Made by a program: the position numbers and the translations under genes
In this document: positions 17,776 through 28,647 of the stretch, in pieces
Layout: each line of letters starts with the position of its first letter
Position numbering within the stretch: position 1 is the first letter of the stretch
From: Porticoccus sp. W117
GTDB lineage: Bacteria; Pseudomonadota; Gammaproteobacteria; Pseudomonadales; Porticoccaceae
Direction: 5' to 3'
Assembly (NCBI RefSeq): GCF_030341905.1
Contig: NZ_JATAAF010000005.1
Location: forward strand, 1 to 64,000
Length of the DNA stretch: 64,000 nucleotides
Notes under the pieces: model-generated
Databases searched by the model: none
What the model saw: the letters and a program-made list of their open reading frames with translations, nothing else
Told to the model about the DNA's origin: nothing

Positions 17776-18517
17776 CCGCATACATTTCTCCATCACTTAA
17801 TTCACCGCGCTCCGCCATGGAAATGCACAGATTGGCCGCGTAAGCCGGTTGCTGCCAACGCGCTTTAAGTAATGACAGCGCCGGGCCGCCGCCAGCAATA
17901 ATATCTTTGATCACCAACGGGCTGAACATGGCCGCACTTTCCACCACCGGGCACTGCACCACATTGTGAATTGCCGTGAGCAACTTGGGGCCAATAAATT
18001 GTGGAGGCATAGTGCCGGTGGTTTTCGCTAACAGTCGTTCGGCGTGAGCGCAGTAAAAATCCAGAAAAGCGTTACCCTGGCGAAATACCATAAAGGCGTT
18101 GTGCACCTTCTTATATATCTTGAGTTTATTCACCTGCTTATCGTCCGCCTGCACCCAGGTTTCACGACCCACAGCATAACCTTCAGGCAGTTCCGCTTCT
18201 GTAGGCAGGCTGAATTTTTGCGGCGCGAAAATTAAAAAGTCTGCGTCGCACCAAACAACGGTCTGGTAGCCATCGGCGAGAAATTTTTGAATCCATTTCA
18301 AACGCGCCAGATCAGTGGCAATCACAGTCTGGCCCGTGGTTTTTTCCAGCAGTGATTTATCGATTGGCTCAAATAATTCGTCGCGTAAATATCGATAATC
18401 GTAATTACAATTTTTTGCCCAGCTTTTTACAGAGTCCAGGCAGCGGCTTAACCAACTGTATGGCAGTGGTTGCTTGTGAGACTGAAATACCAGAGTTTTA
18501 TTTTTCGGTGCTGACAT
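17705..18517 (-). CDS. Putative GT-A-like glycosyltransferase
   Basis: A 270-residue protein. Residues ~65-97 (TDLARLKWIQKFL... then VVWCDADFLIF) show a hydrophobic strand ending in DAD (91-93), the DxD-like nucleotide-sugar/metal motif of GT-A glycosyltransferases. A later GPKLLTAIHN segment also fits that fold. No membrane segment or signal is visible. It converges with pspF and overlaps it by 71 nt. Both frames look coding, so the overlap is probably real. The acceptor and family are unresolved. Confidence 0.55.
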   Translation of the reverse strand: MSAPKNKTLVFQSHKQPLPYSWLSRCLDSVKSWAKNCNYDYRYLRDELFEPIDKSLLEKTTGQTVIATDLARLKWIQKFLADGYQTVVWCDADFLIFAPQKFSLPTEAELPEGYAVGRETWVQADDKQVNKLKIYKKVHNAFMVFRQGNAFLDFYCAHAERLLAKTTGTMPPQFIGPKLLTAIHNVVQCPVVESAAMFSPLVIKDIIAGGGPALSLLKARWQQPAYAANLCISMAERGELSDGEMYAVIDRLLIDWPNHAYGTAHETDGK

Positions 18518-18561
18518 TTAAAATTTTTTAGCGGGTTTATTTTTCAAATAACACAAAATTT

Positions 18562-19161
18562 TTAATCTTCACTTTCCGGCTTTATATACGAAGTTAATGC
18601 ACACTGTTTTTCCCAGGCCAATTCCAATTGCTGTTCCGGGGTGGAAAACAAATCGCCGGTGGTGCCCAGAAAAACAGCCAGGCGTTGTTCAAGTTTTTGT
18701 TGGGATTCCAGTTCGCCATCGTGATGAATATGCGCAAGCTCCATATTCAGTTTGCGACGCAGGTAATAGCCCACCAATAAGCTGCGATGGCATTGGGCTG
18801 GATCTTTTTCAGCGCACAGCAGGGCAATATTCATATCTTTGGCCAAGCCATTTTGTAACCTTTCTATACCCTGATGAAAAAGATCAGAATTCATCAGGCG
18901 ATCAAATTGCACCTGCCCACACTCATTGTAGTGGTTGTCGTCTTTGGAACGCGGCCCCAGCTCATCACCCAGATACACGTAATGAATGCCATGGCTTTTT
19001 AATATTCCTTTAAGGGTTTCCCGGTGGTACTGATGAAAGCGTTTGCTGTAAGGCACTGAACGCACATCGGCAATGGCGCCGATACGGTAATTAGCCAACT
19101 GCTTAATAAAAGTATCTACCGGCTTGGTGGCATAGCCGATGCTGTATAACGCGCCCGCCAT
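18562..19161 (-). CDS. DUF488 family protein
   Basis: A 199-residue protein with the DUF488 pattern: SIGYATKPVDTFI at the start, ADVRSVPYSKRFHQYHRETL around residues 32-52, YVYLGDELGPRS near 62-73, and ALLCAEKDPAQCHRSLL around 113-130. The CxxxxxxxCHR segment is the conserved core. The family is widespread and its function is unproven. Its start overlaps the stop of the upstream LysR gene by one base, so the two are probably co-transcribed. Confidence 0.85.
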   Translation of the reverse strand: MAGALYSIGYATKPVDTFIKQLANYRIGAIADVRSVPYSKRFHQYHRETLKGILKSHGIHYVYLGDELGPRSKDDNHYNECGQVQFDRLMNSDLFHQGIERLQNGLAKDMNIALLCAEKDPAQCHRSLLVGYYLRRKLNMELAHIHHDGELESQQKLEQRLAVFLGTTGDLFSTPEQQLELAWEKQCALTSYIKPESED

Positions 19162-20045
19162 TAATTACCGGGCTCCCTACAGGAGAGTAGCCAATCGTGA
19201 AATGCCTGCACGTTGGCATCTGCCAGATGCGATTCCGGGCATACAAAAAAGTACTGGAAGTTCGATTCCATAGGACGATCAACTACTTTTACCAAGCCAC
19301 CACTTTTCAGGTAATTGGCCACAAAGCTCTCCCGCGCCAGCATTACCCCCAAGCCGTCCACTGCTGCCTGTATCTGTATTCCTGTGTCGTCATAGGTGCG
19401 CTGCTTACTGACCTGGTAGCGAATGCGCTGTTGTTTGAACCAGCGGCGCCATTCATCGTAGCGCTTGGTTTCCATCAGTAGTGGAAGCTTTTTTATATCC
19501 GCTGGTGTTTTTACCTTTTTCGCCAGCTCTGGCGTACACACCGGCACCAGCTGGTCGTTTGTAATTCGCTTTATATAAAGGCCCGGCCAATTACCATCAC
19601 CAAGGCGGATGGCAATATCCACATCCGCCTCCTGGCTAAAGTCCACATTGCGGTGCGACGCCGCCAGGCGCAGGCAAATTTGCGGGTGTTGTTTCTCAAA
19701 GTCCGCCAGACGCGCCATCAGCCAGTAGCTGGCAAAACTGGGCAAAATGCTCACCAGGATACAGCCTGATGTTCTGTCCTGGCGTATACGCGCAGTACCC
19801 TTGCGCAGAATCTGCAGTGACTCTTCCACTACCTCAGCGTATTGCCGACCATTGCTGTTAAGGCTGATCTTGGGACCAAGGCGGTCAAACAAAGTGCAGC
19901 CCAACTGTTCTTCCAGCAGTGCAATCTGGCGGCTGACGGCCCCCTGTGTAATGTTCAATTCTTGTGAAGCGCGAGTAAAACTACCGAGTTTGGCCGCAGC
20001 TTCAAACACGCGCACAGCATTTAAAGACGGCAATTGTCGTGGCAT
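19161..20045 (-). CDS. LysR family transcriptional regulator, GcvA-like
   Basis: A 294-residue LysR regulator. The N-terminal winged helix-turn-helix (residues 5-65: LNAVRVFEAAAKLGSFTRASQELNITQGAVSRQI) is of the GcvA/AmpR subtype. The rest is a periplasmic-binding-protein-like effector domain. The glycine-cleavage target of GcvA cannot be assumed. It reads leftward into the DUF488 gene (1-nt overlap). The 216-bp gap upstream separates it from the divergent DUF4329 gene, a possible target. Confidence 0.88.
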   Translation of the reverse strand: MPRQLPSLNAVRVFEAAAKLGSFTRASQELNITQGAVSRQIALLEEQLGCTLFDRLGPKISLNSNGRQYAEVVEESLQILRKGTARIRQDRTSGCILVSILPSFASYWLMARLADFEKQHPQICLRLAASHRNVDFSQEADVDIAIRLGDGNWPGLYIKRITNDQLVPVCTPELAKKVKTPADIKKLPLLMETKRYDEWRRWFKQQRIRYQVSKQRTYDDTGIQIQAAVDGLGVMLARESFVANYLKSGGLVKVVDRPMESNFQYFFVCPESHLADANVQAFHDWLLSCREPGN

Positions 20046-20146
20046 CTCAATCTTCCAGTTATTACAAAAAGTAATATTAAGGATTCATTAATATCGATTT
20101 ATCAATGGATTAGCTTGGTTAATATTAGCAGAGCTGATGGCAACAA

Positions 20147-20164
20147 AGCACTTTTTGAAGTGCT
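20147..20164 (+). terminator. Hairpin with T-rich tail in divergent gap
   Basis: AGCACTT (20147-20153) and AAGTGCT (20158-20164) form a perfect 7-bp stem with a TTTG loop. GAAAAAAATTTTTTAATTTTTTTT follows on the plus strand. It lies in the 216-bp gap between the LysR gene and the DUF4329 gene. It may be an attenuator in the leader of the latter or end a short RNA. No gene is visible upstream for it to terminate. Confidence 0.35.
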
Positions 20165-20261
20165 GAAAAAAATTTTTTAATTTTTTTTGCCTCTGGCGCA
20201 TCCGAAATTGTTTTTCGCTGCGTCTATATAGCCACAGAGAGACGATACAGGAGACCCCACC

Positions 20262-20891
20262 ATGACTACTCTGAAAAACAACCACTCGAAAAACCGCTTT
20301 TTGAAAATTACTGGCCTGCTCGGTCTGGCTTCCGCCCTGGTGGCTTTTGCCAGTGTCAGCTTCGCTGACGAAACCCGTTTGGTACAACAGCCCTACGCCA
20401 CAGAGGTGGCGGCGGTAACCGCGGCAGCCAATCGTTTTAATCCGGATTCCATCCGCAAAGACCGTGAGTACATGGGCACCGTTTTGGAAAAAGACGGTCT
20501 CTACTACTACACCTATACCGTTGGCCACCGCGGCCACGATGAAATCACCACGATGCTGCCCGATAGCGAGTTCGGCAAAGCGGTGGCACTGTGGCAAACC
20601 CATGGCCGTGTCAGCCATAAGAACCGCTTTTTCTCACCGTCGGATACCGATGTAGCCAAGCGTTTGGAACTGCCTTTTTACCTGGCAGATCACACCGGCG
20701 AATTGAAAGTGTACAACCCCGGTGACGACACGCTGCCACTGTTAACCGCCCAACGGAAAGGCTTTTATGTACGCGGCGCCTCCGAAGGCAGCTTGGTTAA
20801 AGACGAACTTGGCAATGTGGTTGCCATCGCTACCAAGGCTTCCGAACAGAACAGTGTCGAAGACGGCAAACGGGTTGCGGAACTGCACTAA
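20262..20891 (+). CDS. Exported DUF4329 (JAB/MPN-like) protein with altered zinc site
   Basis: A 209-residue exported protein (hydrophobic leader about residues 13-35, cleavage after SFA). The body resembles DUF4329, a JAB/MPN-like fold. It has E69 in REYMGTV, then THG (H114) and SPSD (S125, D128), matching the usual HTHG...FSPxD pattern. The first His of HxH is Gln here (Q112), which would remove one zinc ligand. AGGAG lies 8 nt before the ATG. A strong terminator follows at 20938. The gene is a single unit divergent from the LysR gene. Whether it is still a peptidase is doubtful. Confidence 0.6.
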   Translation: MTTLKNNHSKNRFLKITGLLGLASALVAFASVSFADETRLVQQPYATEVAAVTAAANRFNPDSIRKDREYMGTVLEKDGLYYYTYTVGHRGHDEITTMLPDSEFGKAVALWQTHGRVSHKNRFFSPSDTDVAKRLELPFYLADHTGELKVYNPGDDTLPLLTAQRKGFYVRGASEGSLVKDELGNVVAIATKASEQNSVEDGKRVAELH

Positions 20892-20937
20892 TTCATTAAT
20901 GCACTAATGCCCCACACCAAAGATTGTATCCCCTTGA

Positions 20938-20978
20938 CCACACCCCGCTGGCTACGCCAGTGGGCTGTGGCTTTTTTT
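20938..20978 (+). terminator. Rho-independent terminator after the DUF4329 gene
   Basis: CCACA-C-CCCGCTGG (20938-20951) pairs with CCAGTGGG-C-TGTGG (20957-20970), with one internal C-C mismatch, and is followed by C then seven T. It is the clear end of the DUF4329 transcript. Confidence 0.85.
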
Positions 20979-20996
20979 GTGTGGTGTTGGAAGAAT

Positions 20997-21764
20997 TTAG
21001 TCGTATAAATTTTTGGCAAACGCATCCACATGGAATTGAATATCGTCCTCTCCAATCTGGTCAAAAGGGTTCTCCAGGTGAGCCTGGATATTCGACAGGC
21101 TCACCAACACCAGTGAAAACAGTATCGGCATGGCGTAGGTTACATAGTGGGAGTAGCCTGACGCCTGGCTGGCAAAGTACGGGCCGTAAATAATTGGCAG
21201 CAAGCTGATAAACACCGCACTGAACGTACGCAGGGTTTTTGGGGTTCGGTACTGGTATATGTGTTTTATGTTTTCAAACGCAAACAACATTTTGCTCAAG
21301 TACTGATTGCAACGAGACACTTCGCCACTGGCCAGGCCGTTGCCCCGCAAATCAGTTTTTATAAAACGAGACAGCTGGGAAAAGTTGCGATAAACCACCT
21401 CTTCGTTTTGTCGCAAGTTCTTGTCGCTGTCAGACAGCATCGCACTGGTAGCACTGAGAACGGCCTGCAATTGATCACGAGAATTTTGCAGCAACTCCGG
21501 GCTGGGGTTTTCCAGCCAGTCGCGAGCGGCAAAGAAAATAGCGCGACCGTTGGACTTTAACGCGCTGTACTCTGTCAGCGCTTTTTCCCGTCGCTTGTAG
21601 GCACCGTTAATGGAAAACACCACCGGAAAAACCACTGCCGTGGCCACCAGGGTCAAGGGGAAGTTGGCGGTTACCTGATATTTGATACAGAGCCAAGTGG
21701 AGATAATTGCGGTTACCGTAACCAGCAAGGTTCTGAGGTTGATGATTTTCCAAAGGCTTTTCAT
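20997..21764 (-). CDS. Bestrophin-like membrane channel protein
   Basis: A 255-residue membrane protein with hydrophobic segments near residues 12-30, 35-52, 180-200 and 205-225. Its C-terminal part contains ENPFDQIGEDDIQ, closely matching the acidic loop that defines bestrophin/UPF0187 channels. These form pentameric anion (sometimes cation) channels in the inner membrane. It converges with the DUF4329 gene across the terminator. A REP-like element lies just upstream of its start. Confidence 0.75.
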   Translation of the reverse strand: MKSLWKIINLRTLLVTVTAIISTWLCIKYQVTANFPLTLVATAVVFPVVFSINGAYKRREKALTEYSALKSNGRAIFFAARDWLENPSPELLQNSRDQLQAVLSATSAMLSDSDKNLRQNEEVVYRNFSQLSRFIKTDLRGNGLASGEVSRCNQYLSKMLFAFENIKHIYQYRTPKTLRTFSAVFISLLPIIYGPYFASQASGYSHYVTYAMPILFSLVLVSLSNIQAHLENPFDQIGEDDIQFHVDAFAKNLYD

Positions 21765-21790
21765 TATTTTTCTCCTTTTTAATTCAAACC

Positions 21791-21881
21791 GTCATTGCGA
21801 GCGCAGCGAAGCAATCCAGTGTCTTTTACACGCTGATTTATAGACAAAGCCACTGGATCGCTTCGCTGCGCTCGCGATGAC
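21791..21881. repeat. REP-like element, best copy
   Basis: Two 31-nt arms, 21791-21821 (starting GTCATTGCGAGCGCAGCG) and 21851-21881 (ending CTGCGCTCGCGATGAC), are inverted copies with only two mismatches, both tolerated as G-T pairs. A 29-nt centre separates them. It lies between the MoaD-like and bestrophin-like genes. Confidence 0.85.
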
Positions 21882-21914
21882 AATTTCTAAATACCGATGT
21901 AATCCTTCTTACCT

Positions 21915-22211
21915 TTAACCACCCACAATCGCACCGACAATTAAAAACGGCTCTCGGCCTTCAGCGACTTCAGCAGGCAGAGCCTCATCACCTGGGCGAA
22001 ATGACCAATCCTGCTGGCAGGCGAAAAAGCGGATATAGGGGCGGCGCTGTTTGCTCTGGTGATCGCGAATGGTACCGCGCAACATAGGGTAGAGACTTTC
22101 CAAAGCATCGAGAACAGAATCGCGGGTCACCTCCCCGATTACTGCCACCGTCACTTCGTCGTCCACCGCCGCGAGATTCTTCAGATGGTAGGGCAACACA
22201 ACCCGGATCAT
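21915..22211 (-). CDS. MoaD/ThiS-like ubiquitin-fold sulfur carrier protein
   Basis: A 98-residue protein of the MoaD/ThiS beta-grasp fold. It starts [23 protein letters not shown], has the central [14 protein letters not shown] helix, and ends in GAIVGG. The C-terminal Gly-Gly is the residue pair that is adenylated and thiocarboxylated in sulfur carriers. Its start overlaps the end of the BNR-repeat gene by 4 nt (ATGA). The pair occurs together in other bacteria (known, not checked here). No molybdopterin or thiamin genes lie nearby, so its partner is unknown. Confidence 0.8.
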   Translation of the reverse strand: MIRVVLPYHLKNLAAVDDEVTVAVIGEVTRDSVLDALESLYPMLRGTIRDHQSKQRRPYIRFFACQQDWSFRPGDEALPAEVAEGREPFLIVGAIVGG

Positions 22212-23389
22212 GGCAGGGTTTGCACCTCTACCGAGAGTACTGCAGGCAGGTCGCGAACAATGGCGTGCCAGCTGTCGCCACTGTCTGCGGAAGCGTACAC
22301 CTGGCCACCTGTAGTCCCAAAGTAGATGCCACAGGAAGGCATGGAATCCACCGCCATGGCATCACGCAGTACATTGACATAGCAGTTTTTCTGAGGCAAA
22401 CCGTTAGTAAGTGCACACCAACTTTCACCACCGGTGCGACTGCGGTACACCCGCAATTTGCCATCCGGGGGATAGTGCAGCGAATCGCTTTTAATGGGAA
22501 TCACGTAGATGGTTTCCGGCTCGTGGGCATGCACTTCAATGGGGAAGCCAAAATCGCTGGGTAGGTTGCCGCTAACCTCCTGCCACAAATCACCGGCGTT
22601 ATCGCTGCGCATCACATCCCAGTGCTTTTGCATAAACAACACATCTGGCTGCGCCCGATGGCGGGCGATGCTGTGCACACAATGGCCTACCTCCGCTTCC
22701 GGGTCGGGGATGTAATTGGACACCAGGCCACGATTGATGGGCTTCCAGCTTTGGCCACCGTCATCGGTACGAAATACACCAGCGGCGGAAATAGCCACGA
22801 AGATGCGTTGCGGATTGTCTTCATCCAGCAGAATACTGTGCAAGCACATACCCCCGGCGCCGGGGGACCACTGGCTGCCAGAGCAATCCCGCAACGCCGC
22901 CAGCTCCTGCCAATTCTGACCGCCGTCCCGCGACACAAACAGCGCTGCATCTTCCACCCCGGCATAAACGATATCCGGGTCGCTGGGGGATGGTTCCAGA
23001 TGCCACACCCGCTTGAACTCCCAAGGGTGCTGACTGCCATCGTGACTCTGGTGAGTGGCCAGGGGTTTGCCAGTCTGCTCGGAGATGTCGTAGACAAACT
23101 TATTGCTCTCCCCCTGAGGCATACCTTGCTCAGCGTCAACTTGCTCTCCGGCTGGCGTGCCGGGCTGATACCAGCTGGCGCCGCCATCGTCAGAACGCTG
23201 AATAATCTGGCCGAACCAGCCGCTGCTTTGAGACACGTAAATGCGGTTCGTATCTGCCGCAGAGCCCTTGATGTGGTAGATCTCCCAACCGGCGAAGTGA
23301 GGGCCGCTGACATCCCATTGTTGCCGAGCCTCGTCTGAAGTGAGGATAAATGCCCCTTTGCGGGTGCCCACCAATACGCGTACCTTCAT
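22208..23389 (-). CDS. BNR/sortilin-like beta-propeller protein
   Basis: A 393-residue protein with repeated BNR/Asp-box motifs of the S-x-D-x-G-x-x-W type. Examples are [40 protein letters not shown] and ADSGDSWHA. They are spaced as in a sialidase or sortilin-like propeller. It begins [16 protein letters not shown]. There is no signal peptide, so it should be cytoplasmic, and sialidase activity is unlikely without the other catalytic residues. It is translationally coupled to the MoaD-like gene, suggesting a common function. Confidence 0.78.
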   Translation of the reverse strand: MKVRVLVGTRKGAFILTSDEARQQWDVSGPHFAGWEIYHIKGSAADTNRIYVSQSSGWFGQIIQRSDDGGASWYQPGTPAGEQVDAEQGMPQGESNKFVYDISEQTGKPLATHQSHDGSQHPWEFKRVWHLEPSPSDPDIVYAGVEDAALFVSRDGGQNWQELAALRDCSGSQWSPGAGGMCLHSILLDEDNPQRIFVAISAAGVFRTDDGGQSWKPINRGLVSNYIPDPEAEVGHCVHSIARHRAQPDVLFMQKHWDVMRSDNAGDLWQEVSGNLPSDFGFPIEVHAHEPETIYVIPIKSDSLHYPPDGKLRVYRSRTGGESWCALTNGLPQKNCYVNVLRDAMAVDSMPSCGIYFGTTGGQVYASADSGDSWHAIVRDLPAVLSVEVQTLP

Positions 23390-23471
23390 ATTTCCCCCAG
23401 CCTGTAGCTGCCATTAACGAAAGCATAGACCAGCGGCTACAATGGTGCCCTGCACTGCCGAGATTTACCTT

Positions 23472-24140
23472 GTGACTTTTTACACCGATCTGTTCCCTGC
23501 GTTTTGGCACTGGTTGTGCTGGCCATTACTGATCTTTTGCCTTAGCACAGCTATTTGGCAATTCCCCCTGCGCAAAGTGCTGGCAGTGCCGCTGCGGCAA
23601 CATCTGGTACTGGGCTCTGCCGTGGCAATGGCATTGATCTGGATGCTGGCGGCACAACTGGGTGACCACCCCTTCGGTATCCATTTGTTTGCCGTCACCG
23701 TGGTGGTGATGTTAATTGGCGTCAGTCCGACACTGATCGCCTCTGGCTTGGCGCTTGTGTTGTACACACTGGTGAATAGGGATGTTCAGTGGATTGCCTT
23801 TGCGGTGAACTACAGCCTGGGCATCCTGCCGCCAATCCTGGTAAGCGCCGCCTGCCTGAAAATTGTCAGCCGCCTGCCGCAAAAGAACTTGTTTGCCTAT
23901 ATGCTCGGCGTCGGTTTTGCCGGCGCCATTGTGGCGCGTCTGATAACAACGTTTTTGCTGTACGGATTGATGTTGCTTTCCGGCGAGGCCGTACTGTTAA
24001 AGATTGCCGACACTTATTTACCCTGGATGTTATTGATCACTTTTCCAGAGGGGTTTATTAACGGCACGATTGCGTCTGGGGTTACGGTTTACTTGCCCCA
24101 TTGGGTGAGGAGTTTTGATGAGGAGAGGTATTTGGGGTGA
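23472..24140 (+). CDS. CbiM-like energy-coupling factor permease homologue
   Basis: A ~222-residue membrane protein with about six hydrophobic segments. The C-terminal PEGFINGTIASGVTVYLP segment and the overall pattern fit COG3235/CbiM-like membrane components of energy-coupling factor transporters. No ECF ATPase or substrate genes lie nearby. The start is uncertain: GTG at 23472 (MTFYTDLF) is preferred, because the ATG at 23442 lies inside a TACAAT sequence that could itself be a -10 box. The gene is divergent from the BNR gene. Confidence 0.6.
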   Translation: MTFYTDLFPAFWHWLCWPLLIFCLSTAIWQFPLRKVLAVPLRQHLVLGSAVAMALIWMLAAQLGDHPFGIHLFAVTVVVMLIGVSPTLIASGLALVLYTLVNRDVQWIAFAVNYSLGILPPILVSAACLKIVSRLPQKNLFAYMLGVGFAGAIVARLITTFLLYGLMLLSGEAVLLKIADTYLPWMLLITFPEGFINGTIASGVTVYLPHWVRSFDEERYLG

Positions 24141-24156
24141 TTTATTCTACGAGCGA

Positions 24157-25116
24157 TTATTTATTTACTTCATAGATAAAGTCATCAATCTTTTCTATTA
24201 AACTATCTGAGTTCATCTCTACCATGAATTCTCTAACAGATTTAACCCCCTTATCTTTTGCGCCATCCAAGCTGGCTCCTTTTGTAATTAAATATTTAGC
24301 CATTTCAATATCGAAACGAAATGCAGCAAAGTGTATGGGTGATAAGCCGGTATTAGAGACCTGATTAACATCACAGCCAGCATTAACTAACACCCGCACT
24401 ACATCAAGGTTATTTTTCCCTGACGCTATAGACAGTAAGCCACTACCAATTTTCGTTCGCCAGTGAATAACTTTTGGATCCGTGATTAATATTTCAGAAA
24501 GCACATCTGACTTCCCCCATATGATTGCTTCTACTGCTTTCTCATGGGGCTCTATATCCATCCCTAGAATATTTGGCGAAAAGTCGACAATATCTATTTT
24601 ATCAATGATTTCGTGGATGCTGAGAATATCTTTTGAATAGCTATGTGGTGGTATCAGTAAAGGGTAAGGGCTCGAAAGATTAAGACTTTCAGCAACTAAG
24701 CCATACTTTGTTGCTGAGCAAGGATCAAAAAAGCGCTCTTTATCATCATGAACCAGGGAGACAGCACACCCAGTAGATGTAGATAACCCTAAAACAACAA
24801 GAATATCCTCTTTTAAAGAACGGTATGGAGACTCGCTAATCTCATGCCCCATATGCAGCCGACTGGCGAATTCATTGCCATAAGATCTAGCCTGCAAAAA
24901 AATGGCTTTTTCATATAGCTTTTTTTCTAATTTTTTATTTTGAATATGATCCTTCTCTTCCTCTGTTCTTTTGTAAATATAAACAGGGTAGCCAAGCCAC
25001 TCGACGAGTGCTGAGCTGCCTGGGTTTAGCTTAGAGGTATCAAATTCGACAGCAAAAATCTGCCCGCAAAAAAATGAGCAGGCTAAAAATATGACCTTAG
25101 CGTAATTAATCAGCAC
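24157..25116 (-). CDS. Exported Rieske-fold-like protein with ankyrin repeats
   Basis: A 319-residue protein with a signal peptide (cleavage near IFA, residue 22). Residues ~38-160 follow the Rieske protein pattern: W-x-G-x-PVYI-x-KRT near 40-51, RSLKEDILVVLGL at 99-111, STSTGC at 112-117, FFDPCSATKYG at 129-139 and a PP loop at 156-157. The two cluster boxes CTHLGC and CPCHGS have become STSTGC and DPCSAT. All four [2Fe-2S] ligands are replaced (S112, S114, D131, S134), while the two disulfide cysteines remain (C117, C133). The 14-residue spacing of the boxes equals that of bc1 Rieske proteins. About two to three ankyrin repeats follow (190-310). AT-rich and apparently acquired, it starts 9 bp from the gyrB-tail copy. 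Function unknown. Confidence 0.65.
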   Translation of the reverse strand: MLINYAKVIFLACSFFCGQIFAVEFDTSKLNPGSSALVEWLGYPVYIYKRTEEEKDHIQNKKLEKKLYEKAIFLQARSYGNEFASRLHMGHEISESPYRSLKEDILVVLGLSTSTGCAVSLVHDDKERFFDPCSATKYGLVAESLNLSSPYPLLIPPHSYSKDILSIHEIIDKIDIVDFSPNILGMDIEPHEKAVEAIIWGKSDVLSEILITDPKVIHWRTKIGSGLLSIASGKNNLDVVRVLVNAGCDVNQVSNTGLSPIHFAAFRFDIEMAKYLITKGASLDGAKDKGVKSVREFMVEMNSDSLIEKIDDFIYEVNK

Positions 25117-25124
25117 CGTTGCTT

Positions 25125-25295
25125 TTACACATCCAGATTAGTCACCGCCAACGCTTTAGTCTCAATAAAGTCCCTGCGCGGTTCCACATGATCACCCATC
25201 AGACAGGTAAACATTTGATCCGCCGCAATAGCGTCTTCGATGGTGGCTTGCAGCAGGCGGCGGTTTTCCTTGTCCACAGTAGTTTCTCCACAACT
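25125..25295 (-). pseudogene. gyrB: Second, truncated copy of the gyrB 3' end
   Basis: About 170 nt are more than 90% identical to the last ~57 codons of intact gyrB (26205-26375). They read in frame from [19 protein letters not shown] to ALAVTNLDV and the same stop codon. Compared with gyrB, only V-to-A and N-to-K changes alter protein over the clear part; the other differences are silent. It has no start and is not a gene. It marks the far edge of the inserted dinD cassette, and is either the displaced native tail or an imported one. Confidence 0.85.
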
Positions 25296-25333
25296 AAACC
25301 CTGTTTATTTTTTGGGTAATTTCGGCGTTTGCT

Positions 25334-26152
25334 TTACCGCTTTTTTATCTTCCGATTTAACTCGCCGCTCCAGTTTTTTAGATCTTCTTCTGGAGCAAGC
25401 TCTTCCGGCTTAATACCCCTTTCACCCAACATGCCTCTGACACTTTGATTATTTCTTATATGCTCACTTGCAATAGAACGCTCGCCCTGTAGATTGGCTT
25501 GCTCTACGTTGTGATTAGTCATTTCTGTTGCCAGATTTTTAGCGGCGATAGTCAAGGTAGGCAGAAAGTCAGCAAGAGGGCGGCTTTTTACAATGCCATA
25601 TTTTTCCTTCATTGCTTTTGTACTGCTGCCACCAAACAGGGCAGAATCACCTTTTGAGCGAATCCGCCCAAAGCCAGCATCATCCACTCCCCGCTCATAG
25701 ATATTCCGCGACAGATCTTTTTCCGACTCTTTGAGTCGTTCGCGGGCCTCCATTCGAGCCTGAAGACGCATTCTGTCTTCTATCAGTTCTTGCTTGCGGG
25801 TCTGTAAGGCAAAGTAGCTCTGTGCGAACGCAATAGCGGGTTTTCGGGGGTCACCATTTTGCGCGATCAGATAGCAGGCATAACGGGTAAGCATAAAGTC
25901 GTCAACTTCACGCTGCCCACCTTTGCCCAGAGTGATCATTTTCGTGATGCCACGAAAATGATCACTCTCATCATAACCCGTTGATTTACAAGACTTTATC
26001 GCCCTACCAATTGCAGTGGCAAAATTTTCCCAACGAGCATAGCCAAGGGATTCCTGAATGTCACGAGCAAACCAAAACTCAATATTTTCATCGGGTACGG
26101 CTTGCGCTAACTGATCCAAGTGACTTTGTAGTTGTTGTAGCTTCGCATCCAT
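25334..26152 (-). CDS. dinD: DinD-like DNA-damage-inducible protein
   Basis: A 272-residue homologue of E. coli DinD. Both share the early FxARDIQESLGYxxW segment of Bro-N/antirepressor type, SCKSTGYDESDHF, the central LTRYACYLIAQNGDPRKPAIAFAQSYFALQTRKQEL, and ALFGGSSTKAMKEKYG. In E. coli DinD is SOS-induced and inhibits RecA filament functions; that this copy does so is inference. No clear LexA box was identified upstream. The gene sits alone between intact gyrB and a second gyrB tail, so it is cargo of an inserted cassette. A perfect 18-bp inverted repeat lies inside its reading frame. Confidence 0.82.
   Translation of the reverse strand: MDAKLQQLQSHLDQLAQAVPDENIEFWFARDIQESLGYARWENFATAIGRAIKSCKSTGYDESDHFRGITKMITLGKGGQREVDDFMLTRYACYLIAQNGDPRKPAIAFAQSYFALQTRKQELIEDRMRLQARMEARERLKESEKDLSRNIYERGVDDAGFGRIRSKGDSALFGGSSTKAMKEKYGIVKSRPLADFLPTLTIAAKNLATEMTNHNVEQANLQGERSIASEHIRNNQSVRGMLGERGIKPEELAPEEDLKNWSGELNRKIKKR
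25929..25968. repeat. Perfect 18-bp hairpin inside dinD
   Basis: AGAGTGATCATTTTCGTG (25929-25946) and CACGAAAATGATCACTCT (25951-25968) are exact inverted copies around a 4-nt loop. The element is read through in frame as codons for the SDHFRGITKMIT region of the DinD-like protein. Confidence 0.9.
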
Positions 26153-26204
26153 GTTTTACGTCTCCTTCTTACTTATAAGCTTTTCACAAAAAGTGAGCGC
26201 TTAC

Positions 26205-28634
<2,430 letters not shown>

Positions 28635-28647
28635 CTACCTTTTGCTC

